64,000 nt of DNA. It comes from Caldicellulosiruptor naganoensis (GTDB lineage: Bacteria > Bacillota > Thermoanaerobacteria > Caldicellulosiruptorales > Caldicellulosiruptoraceae). Every line of letters starts with the position of its first letter. Within the stretch, counting starts at the first letter, position 1. Below the pieces are notes generated by a model that saw only the letters and a list, made by a program, of their open reading frames with translations, did not search any database and had not been told where the DNA came from. The stretch lies in NCBI RefSeq assembly GCF_026914285.1, contig NZ_CP113864.1, positions 1,891,001-1,955,000 on the forward strand, read 5' to 3'. The position numbers were made by a program, and so were the translations under genes. Positions 1 to 11,115 of the stretch are shown here, piece after piece.

Positions 1-1324
<1,324 letters not shown>

Positions 1325-1348
1325 TTACACCCACCTTTTTGAGTTTTT

Positions 1349-4300
1349 TTACTCGTTAAAATCGTCGTCTGCACCTTCATCTTGTTCTTGACTTGCGTCC
1401 ATTAAATCTTCGTAGAATTTTTCTTTGTCCTCTTCTTCTTCAACGTTTTCAGACTCCTCAAATCCTTGTTCAAAACTACTTAGTCCTTGTGGTTGTTCAT
1501 CTTCATCGGTAAACTCTTTGAGATCTATCTCCTTGTTATCTTCTGATAGTAGTTTTACATCCAGGCACAAGCTTTGAAGTTCTTTTACCAAAACCTTAAA
1601 CGACTCAGGAATACCTGGTTCTGGAATATTCTCACCTTTTACAATCGCCTCGTAAGTCTTTACTCTTCCTGTGACATCGTCAGATTTGACAGTTAATAGC
1701 TCTTGCAGTGTATATGCAGCACCATATGCTTCAAGTGCCCAAACTTCCATCTCACCAAATCGCTGTCCTCCAAACTGAGCCTTACCACCAAGCGGCTGCT
1801 GTGTAACAAGCGAATAAGGACCGGTTGAACGTGCATGAATCTTGTCGTCAACAAGGTGAACAAGCTTCAACATATACATGTATCCTACAGTGACTTCATT
1901 ATCAAATGGTTCACCCGTTCTGCCATCATAAAGTATAGTCTTCCCATTTGGTGAAAGTCCTGCAAGTTTTAAAGCTTCTTCAATGTCTTCTTCTTTTGCA
2001 CCGTCAAATACTGGTGTTGCTATCTTCCAACCAAGTACCTTTGCTGCATAACCCAAGTGCGTCTCCAAAATCTGACCAATGTTCATACGCGATGGCACAC
2101 CTAATGGGTTTAACACTATGTCAACTGGAGTCCCATCTGGTAAAAATGGCATATCTTCAACAGGTAAAATCCTTGAAATAACACCTTTGTTACCATGTCT
2201 TCCTGCCATCTTGTCGCCAACTGAAATCTTTCTCTTCTGTGCAACATATACCCTTACAAGCTGATTCACACCTGGTGGCAGTTCATCGCCTTTGTCGCGT
2301 GAGAACACTTTTACATCAACAACTATTCCACCCTCGCCATGTGGTACTCTTAAAGATGTATCCCTTGTCTCTCTCGCTTTTTCGCCAAATATAGCACGAA
2401 GAAGTCTCTCCTCTGCAGTGAGCTCTGTCTCACCTTTTGGTGTAACTTTTCCTACAAGAATATCCCCACTTTTTACTTCTGCGCCAATTCTGATAATTCC
2501 TCTCTCGTCTAGGTCTTTAATTGCATCTTCACCAATATTTGGTATGTCTCTTGTAATCTCTTCTGGACCAAGTTTTGTGTCTCTTGCTTCACACTCGTAT
2601 TCTTCTATATGAATGGATGTATAGACGTCCTCTTTTACAAGTCTTTCAGAAATCAATATAGCATCTTCGTAGTTGTAACCTTCCCATGGCATGAACGCAA
2701 CAAGGACGTTTTTACCAAGCGCAAGCTCCCCGTGGTCTGTTGATGGACCGTCCGCTATAACCTCGCCTGCCTTCACTTCTTGGCCTTTTTTCACGATTGG
2801 TCGCTGGTTGAAACATGTTCCTTGGTTTGTCCTCTTAAACTTCAAAAGATGGTATACATCCTTTGTGCCGTCATGGTTCTGGATGACAATCTCATCACTT
2901 GAAACTTTTTCAACAATACCATCTTTTTTAGCAAGAACACAAACACCAGAGTCTACTGCAGCTCTGTATTCCATACCTGTTCCAATAATTGGAGCTTCTG
3001 TTGTCAAAAGCGGCACTGCCTGACGTTGCATGTTAGAACCCATGAGTGCACGGTTTGCGTCGTCGTTCTCTAAAAATGGTATCAATGATGTAGATACAGA
3101 AACAATCTGTTTTGGTGATATATCAACAAGGTCTACCTCGTGCTTGTCAACCTCAATGATATCCTCACCAAATCTTACTGTAATTCTCTGGTTGATAAAT
3201 CTTCCTTCCTCATCTACAGGCTCTGTTGCCTGAGCAATCTTATATATGTCCTCTTCGTCTGCTGTAAGGTATACTACCTCATCAGTCACTCTTGCTTCTT
3301 TTTTATCTACTTTTCTATATGGCGTTTCTAAAAATCCATACTCATTGACCCTTGCATATGTCGCCAAAGATGTTATAAGACCAATGTTTGGACCTTCTGG
3401 TGTTTCAATAGGACACATTCTTCCATAGTGAGAGTGATGAACGTCTCTTACCTCAAATCCTGCTCTGTCTCTTGAAAGACCTCCAGGACCAAGTGCAGAA
3501 AGTCTTCTCTTGTTTGTCAAAGCCGCAAGTGGATTTACCTGGTCCATGAACTGAGAAAGCGGGCTTGAACCAAAGAATTCTTTAATTGCTGCTGTTACAG
3601 GGCGTATATTTATAAGTGTCTGCGGTGTTACAGAAGCAATATCCTGTATATTCATTCTCTCACGAATAACTCTTTCCATTCGTGCAAAACCAATTCTAAG
3701 TTGGTTCTGCAAAAGCTCACCAACAGCTCTTACTCTTCTGTTTCCAAGGTGGTCTATGTCATCCGTATGACCAATGCCATATTTTAAGCCCAAGAAATAG
3801 CTTGTTGCAGCAAATATATCATCTATTGTAAGGCAATATGGCACGAGTTCTCTTTCTCTCTCTTTAATCAACTGTTTGATTTCATCTACATTGTTTGTTG
3901 TTGACAAAATTTCCTTTAACACAGGTAAATATACAAGTTCTTTGATGTTCAAATCAGAGACATCAAATTCCACATACTTCTCAAGTTTGACAGTGTTGTT
4001 TCCAACTACTTTGAATACTCTATCATCTTCTACATATATCAAAACCTCATTAATACCTGCATCTTGAATAGCAAGCGCTGTTTCTCTTGATATTATCTCG
4101 CCCTCTTTTACAAGTATCTCACCTGTTCTCTCATCAACAATGTCTTGAGCAGCTCTTCTGTTGAAAATTCTCTTCCACAACGACAATTTTTTATTTAACT
4201 TATATCTTCCTACTTTTGCCAAATCATACCCTCGTGAGTCAAAATACATCCTCCTTAGCAGATTCTTTGCATTTTCAACATTTGGTGGCTCACCAGGTCT

Positions 4301-5038
4301 GAGCCTTCTGTAAATTTCTAAAAGTGCATTTTCAACTGGATTGCCAAGCTCACCTTTGTTTGCTTCTTTTTCAAGAGAAGCTTTTAATCTCTCATCTTCA
4401 CCAAATTTGTTAAATATTAACTGCTGACTGTGAAGTCCCAATGCTTTAAGAAATGTAGTTAAAGGTACTTTTCTTGTTCTGTCCAGTCTCACAGATAAAA
4501 GCTCACTTGCGTCTGTCTCGAACTCAAGCCATGCGCCTCTATTTGGAATCAAAGTACCAGAGAAAATCTTTCGACCTTGTTTGTCAATAGAAGATGCAAA
4601 ATAACATCCTGGCGAACGTATGAGCTGGCTCACAATTACTCTTTCAGCACCATTAATTATAAATGTTCCAGTTTCGGTCATTATTGGAAAATCGCCCATA
4701 TAGATGTCTTGTTCTTTTATTTCACCTGTTTCTTTGTTTATTAATCTTACCTTGACTTTAAGAGGTCTTGCGTATGTTGCATCTCTTTCTTTACACTCTT
4801 GCTCAGAATACTTTGGTGGCCCATCAAAATAGTAGTCCACAAACTCTAAAAGCAAGTTCTCAGAGTAGTCCTTGATAGGAGATATCTCTCTCAAAACCTC
4901 TCTAAGTCCTTCGTCTAAAAACCACTGAAATGACTTTTTCTGGATTTCCAATAGATATGGTAAATCCAGAACCTCTTTTACTTTTCCATAGCTCATTCTC
5001 TGTACTTTTCCATATTGCACAGGACGAGGTAGTGCCAA
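1349..5038 (-). CDS. rpoB: RNA polymerase beta subunit
   Basis: 1229-residue beta subunit, full length for the family. The start is a TTG at 5036-5038 preceded by AGAGGTGATT; the N-terminus [12 protein letters not shown] aligns with other Gram-positive RpoB proteins. The rifampicin pocket (about residues 490-525) is clear: SPLSQFMDQ, then [15 protein letters not shown]. Residue 509 (codon 3512-3514) is Asn where E. coli has His526. The C-terminal segment [20 protein letters not shown] is conserved and is followed by a roughly 50-residue, highly acidic tail ending [10 protein letters not shown]. Unusually for a clostridial genome, no rplJ-rplL genes precede it; a lone cheB lies upstream and rpoB has its own strong promoter at 5185-5213. 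Confidence 0.98.
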   Translation of the reverse strand: MALPRPVQYGKVQRMSYGKVKEVLDLPYLLEIQKKSFQWFLDEGLREVLREISPIKDYSENLLLEFVDYYFDGPPKYSEQECKERDATYARPLKVKVRLINKETGEIKEQDIYMGDFPIMTETGTFIINGAERVIVSQLIRSPGCYFASSIDKQGRKIFSGTLIPNRGAWLEFETDASELLSVRLDRTRKVPLTTFLKALGLHSQQLIFNKFGEDERLKASLEKEANKGELGNPVENALLEIYRRLRPGEPPNVENAKNLLRRMYFDSRGYDLAKVGRYKLNKKLSLWKRIFNRRAAQDIVDERTGEILVKEGEIISRETALAIQDAGINEVLIYVEDDRVFKVVGNNTVKLEKYVEFDVSDLNIKELVYLPVLKEILSTTNNVDEIKQLIKERERELVPYCLTIDDIFAATSYFLGLKYGIGHTDDIDHLGNRRVRAVGELLQNQLRIGFARMERVIRERMNIQDIASVTPQTLINIRPVTAAIKEFFGSSPLSQFMDQVNPLAALTNKRRLSALGPGGLSRDRAGFEVRDVHHSHYGRMCPIETPEGPNIGLITSLATYARVNEYGFLETPYRKVDKKEARVTDEVVYLTADEEDIYKIAQATEPVDEEGRFINQRITVRFGEDIIEVDKHEVDLVDISPKQIVSVSTSLIPFLENDDANRALMGSNMQRQAVPLLTTEAPIIGTGMEYRAAVDSGVCVLAKKDGIVEKVSSDEIVIQNHDGTKDVYHLLKFKRTNQGTCFNQRPIVKKGQEVKAGEVIADGPSTDHGELALGKNVLVAFMPWEGYNYEDAILISERLVKEDVYTSIHIEEYECEARDTKLGPEEITRDIPNIGEDAIKDLDERGIIRIGAEVKSGDILVGKVTPKGETELTAEERLLRAIFGEKARETRDTSLRVPHGEGGIVVDVKVFSRDKGDELPPGVNQLVRVYVAQKRKISVGDKMAGRHGNKGVISRILPVEDMPFLPDGTPVDIVLNPLGVPSRMNIGQILETHLGYAAKVLGWKIATPVFDGAKEEDIEEALKLAGLSPNGKTILYDGRTGEPFDNEVTVGYMYMLKLVHLVDDKIHARSTGPYSLVTQQPLGGKAQFGGQRFGEMEVWALEAYGAAYTLQELLTVKSDDVTGRVKTYEAIVKGENIPEPGIPESFKVLVKELQSLCLDVKLLSEDNKEIDLKEFTDEDEQPQGLSSFEQGFEESENVEEEEDKEKFYEDLMDASQEQDEGADDDFNE

Positions 5039-5184
5039 CTAAATCACCTCTTGAAAAAATTTCCTTCTCATTAATATTGTCTCTTTAAACTTACAAGTAT
5101 ATTCATGAAAGCATTTACCGACATTAAGCTTTTTAGAGCAGCCTATGTTGAAAGGAACTCCCACCCATATTAACGCATTTTGTT

Positions 5185-5213
5185 ATTATAACATAAGCAT
5201 TTTTGAGTGTCAA
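5185..5213 (-). promoter_or_regulatory. consensus sigma-A promoter of rpoBC
   Basis: Read on the minus strand, a perfect -35 TTGACA (5208-5213) and a perfect -10 TATAAT (5185-5190) are separated by exactly 17 bases. The predicted start near 5178 gives a 5' leader of about 140 nt before the rpoB TTG. Both elements match the vegetative consensus at all twelve positions, suiting a highly expressed operon. Confidence 0.88.
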
Positions 5214-5242
5214 TTAATTGAAAAATTTTTTGCGCAAAATTA

Positions 5243-5276
5243 AAGATGACCACCATTAAATTGTTGGGGTCATCTT
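5243..5276 (-). terminator. Rho-independent terminator downstream of cheB
   Basis: Minus-strand hairpin with a 9-bp stem (AAGATGACC / GGTCATCTT) and a 16-nt loop that can partly pair, followed by TAATTTTG and later runs of T. It lies about 35 bases past the cheB stop and before the rpoB promoter, separating the two units. Confidence 0.7.
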
Positions 5277-5312
5277 CAGCAAATAGATACTATGAATTCT
5301 CAAAAGCAGTAA

Positions 5313-6347
5313 CTATATCATATTTAGCAGTTCAACAATCTCCTCAGGGCTCATAACAAATTCAATTGCATCTATTTCAATAGCTGCCTTAGGCATCCCA
5401 AAGACCACACATGTCTTTTCGTTCTGCGCGATAGTAATTGCTCCCTTTTTTCTCATTTCCAATATACCATCACTTCCGTCAGAGCCCATGCCAGTCATAA
5501 TTATACCTATAGCATCTTTTTCACACGCCTCTGCAATTGAACTAAAAAGAATATCTGCTGAAGGTTTGTGGCTTTTTATTTTCTCAAGGTCAAGTACCCT
5601 TGTATAAAGTTTCCCCTGTCTTTCTTCTACAGCTAAGTGATATCCGCCCTTTGCAATGTATATACATCCTGGTTTTACTTCTTCATTGTCTTCTGCTTCT
5701 TTAATACATTTTGATGTTATAAATGCAAGCCTTTCTGCAAATGCTTTTGTGAAGTTTGGTGGCATATGCTGAACGACCAAGATTGGCAAAGGAAAGTCAC
5801 TTTTGAGGCTTTTGAACATCTTTTCTAAAACAGGTGGTCCACCAGTTGAAATCCCAATACCAACTACCTTAGCAGACTTCGCCCTTTCAATTAAGCTTTC
5901 TTCGAGCAAAATTTTTCTGCCTTTGATTTCTTCTAAGGTTTCTTTGCTCCGGATCTTTTTATACTCTTCACATGCAGCAGTTACCTTTTTAATCAGCTCA
6001 TACTTAAACTCTTTTATTTCATCTTCTCCAGAGGGTTTTAAAATATAATCAAATGCACCTGCTGAAAGTGCTTCAAAAGTGGTATGAGCACCAGGGTGCG
6101 TATATGCACTTATCATTAAAATTTTGCTGTCTGTAATTTCTTTTATTTTCTTTATAAGTTCAACACCGTTCATGTACGGCATTTCATAGTCAATAGTTAT
6201 CACATCGAATTTAAACTTTCTCACCCTGTCAAGGGCAATAAGAGGTGTCTGAGCAACCATTACAGAAAATCTTCCTGTCTGCTCTAAGATTGATTTGATG
6301 AGCTGTCTCATAAATGCTGAATCATCAACCACCAATACTTTATACAT
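5313..6347 (-). CDS. cheB: Chemotaxis response regulator / protein-glutamate methylesterase CheB
   Basis: 344-residue two-domain protein. Residues 1-120 are a receiver domain (KVLVVDDSAFM start, phospho-acceptor D53 in TIDYEMPYMNG). Residues 160-344 are the CheB methylesterase/deamidase with catalytic S167 (GISTGGPP), H194 (VQHMPPNFT) and D290 (MTGMGSDGSDG). CheB removes methyl groups from chemoreceptor glutamates in sensory adaptation. I start it at the ATG at 6345-6347, behind GGTGATGG; an upstream in-frame start would add 25 residues outside the receiver fold. It follows the glycerol-1-phosphate dehydrogenase closely and no other chemotaxis gene is nearby, so its partners must be encoded elsewhere. 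Confidence 0.95.
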   Translation of the reverse strand: MYKVLVVDDSAFMRQLIKSILEQTGRFSVMVAQTPLIALDRVRKFKFDVITIDYEMPYMNGVELIKKIKEITDSKILMISAYTHPGAHTTFEALSAGAFDYILKPSGEDEIKEFKYELIKKVTAACEEYKKIRSKETLEEIKGRKILLEESLIERAKSAKVVGIGISTGGPPVLEKMFKSLKSDFPLPILVVQHMPPNFTKAFAERLAFITSKCIKEAEDNEEVKPGCIYIAKGGYHLAVEERQGKLYTRVLDLEKIKSHKPSADILFSSIAEACEKDAIGIIMTGMGSDGSDGILEMRKKGAITIAQNEKTCVVFGMPKAAIEIDAIEFVMSPEEIVELLNMI

Positions 6348-6418
6348 AAATCCATCACCAAAAAATCGAAATCTCATTATTATTTTTTCCCTCTTCAAAA
6401 ACCTTAAAACAAAGTATT

Positions 6419-7640
6419 TCAAAAACTATTTACAACATCTTGTGTCAAACCTAAAAACTCATACAGATGTAAAATGGTAAATCTGTCTCTTATGTTTGGT
6501 GCGCAGGTAAAAGCTATAAAAAACAGTGCATCATCTATACCAAGATCTCTATAGTGCATTGGCATATCTAAGAATCTATATGCGTGGATTAAATCTTTAT
6601 AAATGGTAAGTGTCTCATAAATTATTTTATCTATTGAATCCTTCTTCTCAACAAGCTTTTTTATAAGTTCTTCTCTGAAAGTTTTATCATTCAGTCTGTT
6701 TACTCTTTCAAGATTTGCTCTAATTACACTTTCATAAGCAAATTTAAAATATCTTCTCATCAAATCTTGCCATGCGTCTATATCCAGAGTATAATGTATC
6801 ATTCCGAGAATTTCATCTTTACTCAAACTTAAAAAATGTTTATAAAATCTTAAGATATAAAGCGTCGCCAAGCCAACCTTTATGCCATGATAAGTTTTAA
6901 CACCATGATATTCTAAAAAATGTGAAATATGATGCTCACTTCCTGAAGCTGGTCTTGAAGATCCAACTTTTGTCATCATCAGACCAGAAATTATCAATCC
7001 TTCAAGAAGGTTTTTGGAAAATTCTTTGGTCTCAATCGCGTAAAGAGTCTTTAAATAGGTATTTTTTACAGTTTCCAGTACATCAAGGTCAATTTTTTCA
7101 CCTGTTAGAAAATGCGAAAGTTGCCAGTCGAGAAAAGCAGTAATCTTTCCCATCAAATCTCTAAAACCTGCTTTTTTTAAAGTTAAAGGAGCGTTATCTA
7201 TTACTTCATTATCAATAAATACAGCTTCAGGGGCTTTTGCTGCAACTGTTGTCTTTAAATTGTCAATTGTAAGTGCAGCACCAGAAGATGTAAAACCATC
7301 CATCGAAGGTGCTGTTGGAAACAAAATGAAAGGAATTTTTAGCTTATAGGCTGTATATCGTGTTATATCTGAGATTGTTCCACTTCCCACTCCAACGAAG
7401 AATATCATTGTTGCTTGTCTCAAACAATACCCTGCCAATTGCATATTCATCAGCAACTAAATTTTCACTATCAAAACATACTACCCTGCATTCAATCCCT
7501 GTATTTTTTATTAGTTTATGAATTTTATTTCCACAAACATTATATGTATTCTTATCACATATAATCAACGGAGATTTGTATGAATTTTTCTCTAAGTACT
7601 CTAAAAGTTCTTCATAAGGATTCTCCCAAAAAATTTTCAT
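6419..7640 (-). pseudogene. sn-glycerol-1-phosphate dehydrogenase (AraM/EgsA family), frameshifted
   Basis: Two overlapping reading frames together make one AraM-type dehydrogenase. The N-terminal frame starts at the ATG at 7638-7640, behind AAAGGA, and gives the first 80 residues up to ...ETSNNDI. The second frame resumes at GVGSGTISDITRY, the nucleotide-binding motif, and runs to 6419. The switch needs one base skipped near 7398-7402, in the context GAT-ATT-CTT-C-GTT. The metal-site region (ASGSEHHISHF) is intact. Family members reduce dihydroxyacetone phosphate to sn-glycerol-1-phosphate, the archaeal-type lipid backbone, also made by some Bacilli. With one lesion only, this may be recent inactivation, a sequence error or +1 recoding. 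Confidence 0.82.
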
Positions 7641-7692
7641 TTTCAAGCATCCTTTCAAAAATATTTCTAACGAAAAAATCTATTTTAAAAAA

Positions 7693-7735
7693 GGCTGCCA
7701 AAGCCCAATTAATTCCTTTCACGTTGCTTGCAGCC
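7693..7735 (-). terminator. Rho-independent terminator downstream of thrS
   Basis: Minus-strand stem GGCTGC / GCAGCC, extended by an AAGC/GCTT inner pairing, then a TTTTTT tract. It starts 14 bases past the thrS stop and separates thrS from the dehydrogenase gene. Confidence 0.8.
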
Positions 7736-7748
7736 TCTATTTTTTTTT

Positions 7749-9668
7749 CTATTCTATCGCCTTTGTTTCAACTTTTTCTCTAACTAACTTAATAAACTCC
7801 TCAATAGTAAAAGCCCCTAAATCACCTTTCCTCCTATCTCTCACTGCTATCGTATTATTTTTTTGTTCTTTTTCACCAACAATCACCATATATGGTATTT
7901 TTTGTAATTGGGCATCTCTTATTTTATATCCTACAGTTTCTGATCTGTAGTCTTCTTCAACTCTGAATCCATTTTCCTTTAGTGTTTGGGATATTTTTGC
8001 TGCATAATCATTGAAATTATCAGATACTGGTATTACTCTTATTTGAGTTGGTGCTAACCATACCGGAAATGCACCAGCAAAGTGTTCAGTAAGTATTGCA
8101 ATAAACCTCTCTATACTGCCAAAGACAACTCTGTGTAACATTACCGGCCTATGTTTTGCACCATCTTCACCTATATAATATAAGTCAAACCTTTCTGGCA
8201 TTTGAAAATCAAGTTGAATTGTTGCACACTGCCATGTTCTTTTCAAACTATCTTCAAGATGAAAATCAATTTTGGGTCCATAAAAAGCTCCGTCACCTTC
8301 ATTTATTTTGTAATTTATACCTACTTCCTCTAAAGCTTCTTTAAGGGCAGTTTCAGCCATATTCCATTGCTCATCTGTTCCCATTGAATTTTCGGGCCTT
8401 GTTGAAAGTTCAACATGATATTTGAAACCAAACACACTATAAAAATAGTCAATAAGCTCAATTACACCTTTTATTTCATCTTTTATCTGTGAAGGTAACA
8501 TGAATATATGAGCATCGTCTTGTGTAAAGCATCTTACTCTCATAAGACCATGCAATACACCAGATAGCTCATACCTGTGAACAAGCCCAAGTTCACACAA
8601 ACGCTGAGGAAGTTCCCTATATGAATGTTGCTTTCTCTTATACACCAATATACTACCTGGACAGTTCATAGGCTTTATTGCAAATTCCTGATCATCTATT
8701 TTGGTAAAATACATATTTTCTTTATAATGATCCCAATGTCCTGACTGAATCCAAAGGTCTTTTGTCAACATTATAGGAGTTTTTATTTCCTGATAACCTC
8801 TTTTTTTATGTTCCTCTCTCCAAAAATCCTCTAATATGTTCCTTATAATCATCCCTTTTGGCAAAAAGAAAGGAAATCCTGGTCCTTCGTCAAATATGTC
8901 AAATAAATCAAGTTCTCTTCCAAGCTTTCTATGATCTCTTTTCTTTGCTTCTTCAAGCATTGAAAGGTGTTCATCAAGTTGCGATTTTTTCTCGTATGAT
9001 ACTCCATAAACTCTTTGAAGCATCTTATTTTTAGAATTTCCGCGCCAATACGCACCTGCCACAGAAAGTAGTTTGAATGCCCTCACTCTCCCTGTTGAAG
9101 GAAGATGGGGTCCTGTGCAAAGGTCAACAAATTCACCTTGCCTGTAAAAAGATATAGTTTCATCCTCTGGAATGTCATTTATAAGCTCAACTTTATAATT
9201 TTCTCCCCTCTCCTGCATAAACTTGATTGCCTCATCTCTTGTGAGTTCAAATCTTTCAATCTTTAAGTCTTCTTTTATTATTTTTTGCATCTCTTCCTCA
9301 ATCTTTCCCAAAAGCTCCATTGTAATAGACTCGTCAACATCAAAGTCATAATAAAAACCATTGTCAATAGCAGGTCCAATACCAAGCTTGACTTTGTCAC
9401 CAAAAATCCTTTTGACTGCCTGGGCTAAGATGTGTGAAGTTGTGTGCCAGTACACTTTTTTTCCTTCATCGCTTGAAAATGTAATGACTTCAAAACTACA
9501 ATCCTCATCCAGCTTTGTCCACAAATCTTTTAAAATTCCATTTATCTTGCACGCCACTGCCTCTTTGTAAAGTTTCATGCTAATCGATTTTACTAAATCT
9601 AAAGCACAAGTCGACTTTTCAACTTCAATTACTTTACCATCCGGAAGAGTAACTTTTACTTTTTCCAT
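7749..9668 (-). CDS. thrS: Threonyl-tRNA synthetase
   Basis: 639-residue class II synthetase charging tRNA-Thr. Domains in order: N-terminal TGS domain (VTLPDGKVIEV), editing domain with HTTSHILAQ and the CTGPHLP segment, the catalytic core with zinc-binding KPMNCPG and motif 2 (RCFTQDDAHIF), motif 3 (VVFGSIERFIA), and a C-terminal anticodon-binding domain. I start at the ATG at 9666-9668; an AGGAGG site lies about 12 bases upstream. An in-frame TTG at 9695 lacks a good site. It follows the TPR/HTH gene by 42 bases, leaving no room for a T-box, so any such control would have to sit upstream of the operon. Confidence 0.97.
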   Translation of the reverse strand: MEKVKVTLPDGKVIEVEKSTCALDLVKSISMKLYKEAVACKINGILKDLWTKLDEDCSFEVITFSSDEGKKVYWHTTSHILAQAVKRIFGDKVKLGIGPAIDNGFYYDFDVDESITMELLGKIEEEMQKIIKEDLKIERFELTRDEAIKFMQERGENYKVELINDIPEDETISFYRQGEFVDLCTGPHLPSTGRVRAFKLLSVAGAYWRGNSKNKMLQRVYGVSYEKKSQLDEHLSMLEEAKKRDHRKLGRELDLFDIFDEGPGFPFFLPKGMIIRNILEDFWREEHKKRGYQEIKTPIMLTKDLWIQSGHWDHYKENMYFTKIDDQEFAIKPMNCPGSILVYKRKQHSYRELPQRLCELGLVHRYELSGVLHGLMRVRCFTQDDAHIFMLPSQIKDEIKGVIELIDYFYSVFGFKYHVELSTRPENSMGTDEQWNMAETALKEALEEVGINYKINEGDGAFYGPKIDFHLEDSLKRTWQCATIQLDFQMPERFDLYYIGEDGAKHRPVMLHRVVFGSIERFIAILTEHFAGAFPVWLAPTQIRVIPVSDNFNDYAAKISQTLKENGFRVEEDYRSETVGYKIRDAQLQKIPYMVIVGEKEQKNNTIAVRDRRKGDLGAFTIEEFIKLVREKVETKAIE

Positions 9669-9710
9669 CTTACGTATGCTCCTCCTTCTGTACAAAATAA
9701 AGTTTACAGC

Positions 9711-11096
9711 TTATACATCTTCTCCTAATAAAAGTCCCTTGAATTCCTTAAACCATCTTGAGAAAACTGTCTGAGAAATACCAAAATGTCCTGCTATATC
9801 TTTCTGATTTACTTTTTGCCCGCAAAGGTATTTTTTGTACACGTAATAGACAACTGCCGCAATTGCAGCAAGGTTTAGTCTTTTTCTCTCAAGCGGAAGA
9901 GTACTTAGAAGTCTATAAACGTCATTTTTCTCCTTATCATTTAACTTTACATTTTTGGTTATAATATCCACTATTTTGTTTGCATTTTCTTCAAATGTCT
10001 GAGAAAAGTACAAGTCAATGTGTTTTTGAAGTTGTTTTCTAAACTCTTTTTCTTCGGATAGTGATATAGCTTCACTACCTGTTTCAAAATAGTCTATTGT
10101 GTCCTTTTTAAAGGTCTTTATCACATTATCAACTTTCTTTAGAAAGTAGTCAATCTTTATCTCAGGCATATTATAACTTCTTTTCAGCTCTTGCCATATC
10201 TTTTTGGCTTTTATATACTGCCGTGTATTGTACAAACTGATAGCCTGGATATGCTTAAAATAAGGCTCTTTTGTAATTTCAAAAAGCTCTGCTGCCCTCT
10301 CAGCAATTGCAGCATGTTGGTTTAATTTTATCAATGTGTCTAACACTTTAATCTTGTCTTTATAGTCGTACGTCTTAAGGTCCAATATTGTTTTCAGCTG
10401 TTTTCTAAGCTCTTTTGTTTTGCCAATTGTGCTGTAAAAAAATGCTAAATTGCAATTTGCATACACATTGTATTTATCAACTTCTAAAACCTTTTTTGCT
10501 TCCTGTATTGCTTTTTCAATCTCCCCCATATAAAAATAAGCAAGTGACAAATTATTTCTTGCAGCAAAGATTGTATCGTCTTTGGACAATATCATCTTAA
10601 AATATTTTACAGCATCTTCATATCGACCATTTTCTAAAAGAAAATTACCTCTTTCTAAAAGTTTTGTAAGTTTCTCCATCTCTCTTTGTTCTTTTTCAAA
10701 TTCCTGTTGAGTCTCTATAAAGTCAAGGAGGTCCTCTGCTGCTTCCTTAAATTCCTTGTTATTGCTAAGTTGAAGGTACCTTTTTAAAAAATGTTTTGCT
10801 TCTTTTAGCTTGCCCATCTCAAAGAAATTACAACCAAGTCCAAAAAGTGAATCGTAAAACTCAGGATTGTCTTGAGCAAGTTCTTGCAAAAGCCTATTTG
10901 AATTTTCAAAGTCTCCCACCTGGGCTAAAAGTCCTGCCAAGTTGAATTTTATCTCAATATTCTTACTATCAAGCTCAAGCGCTCTTTTCAGCCTTTCAAT
11001 GGCAAGATCTATCTCACCTTTTTCATAATGTTTAATTCCTATCCTAAAAAACCTTGATGATGTAGGATGCAAATTCACAACCTTACCTTTCACCAT
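9711..11096 (-). CDS. TPR-repeat protein with C-terminal cyclin/TFIIB-like helix-turn-helix
   Basis: 461-residue soluble protein with no signal peptide. Residues 15-330 are tetratricopeptide helices (for example a YEKGEIDLAIERLKRALELD unit) in two blocks joined by a charged coiled segment around 120-150. Residues 400-461 form a different domain: LNLAAIAAVVYYVYKKYL, then QKDIAGHFGISQTVFSRWFKEF, which reads as a helix-turn-helix and resembles the last helices of a TFIIB cyclin repeat. Function unknown; I infer a DNA-binding or sigma-interacting regulator that senses a partner through its TPRs. It sits between the AlbA_2 regulator and thrS, probably in one operon. Intact. Confidence 0.75.
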   Translation of the reverse strand: MVKGKVVNLHPTSSRFFRIGIKHYEKGEIDLAIERLKRALELDSKNIEIKFNLAGLLAQVGDFENSNRLLQELAQDNPEFYDSLFGLGCNFFEMGKLKEAKHFLKRYLQLSNNKEFKEAAEDLLDFIETQQEFEKEQREMEKLTKLLERGNFLLENGRYEDAVKYFKMILSKDDTIFAARNNLSLAYFYMGEIEKAIQEAKKVLEVDKYNVYANCNLAFFYSTIGKTKELRKQLKTILDLKTYDYKDKIKVLDTLIKLNQHAAIAERAAELFEITKEPYFKHIQAISLYNTRQYIKAKKIWQELKRSYNMPEIKIDYFLKKVDNVIKTFKKDTIDYFETGSEAISLSEEKEFRKQLQKHIDLYFSQTFEENANKIVDIITKNVKLNDKEKNDVYRLLSTLPLERKRLNLAAIAAVVYYVYKKYLCGQKVNQKDIAGHFGISQTVFSRWFKEFKGLLLGEDV

Positions 11097-11115
11097 CTTT
11101 GATACATACTCCTCT

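Noticed and set aside
7659-9710. T-box leader for thrS or trpS
   Set aside because: Upstream gaps are 42 and 53 bases; no specifier loop or TGGCA-like T-box bulge is visible.
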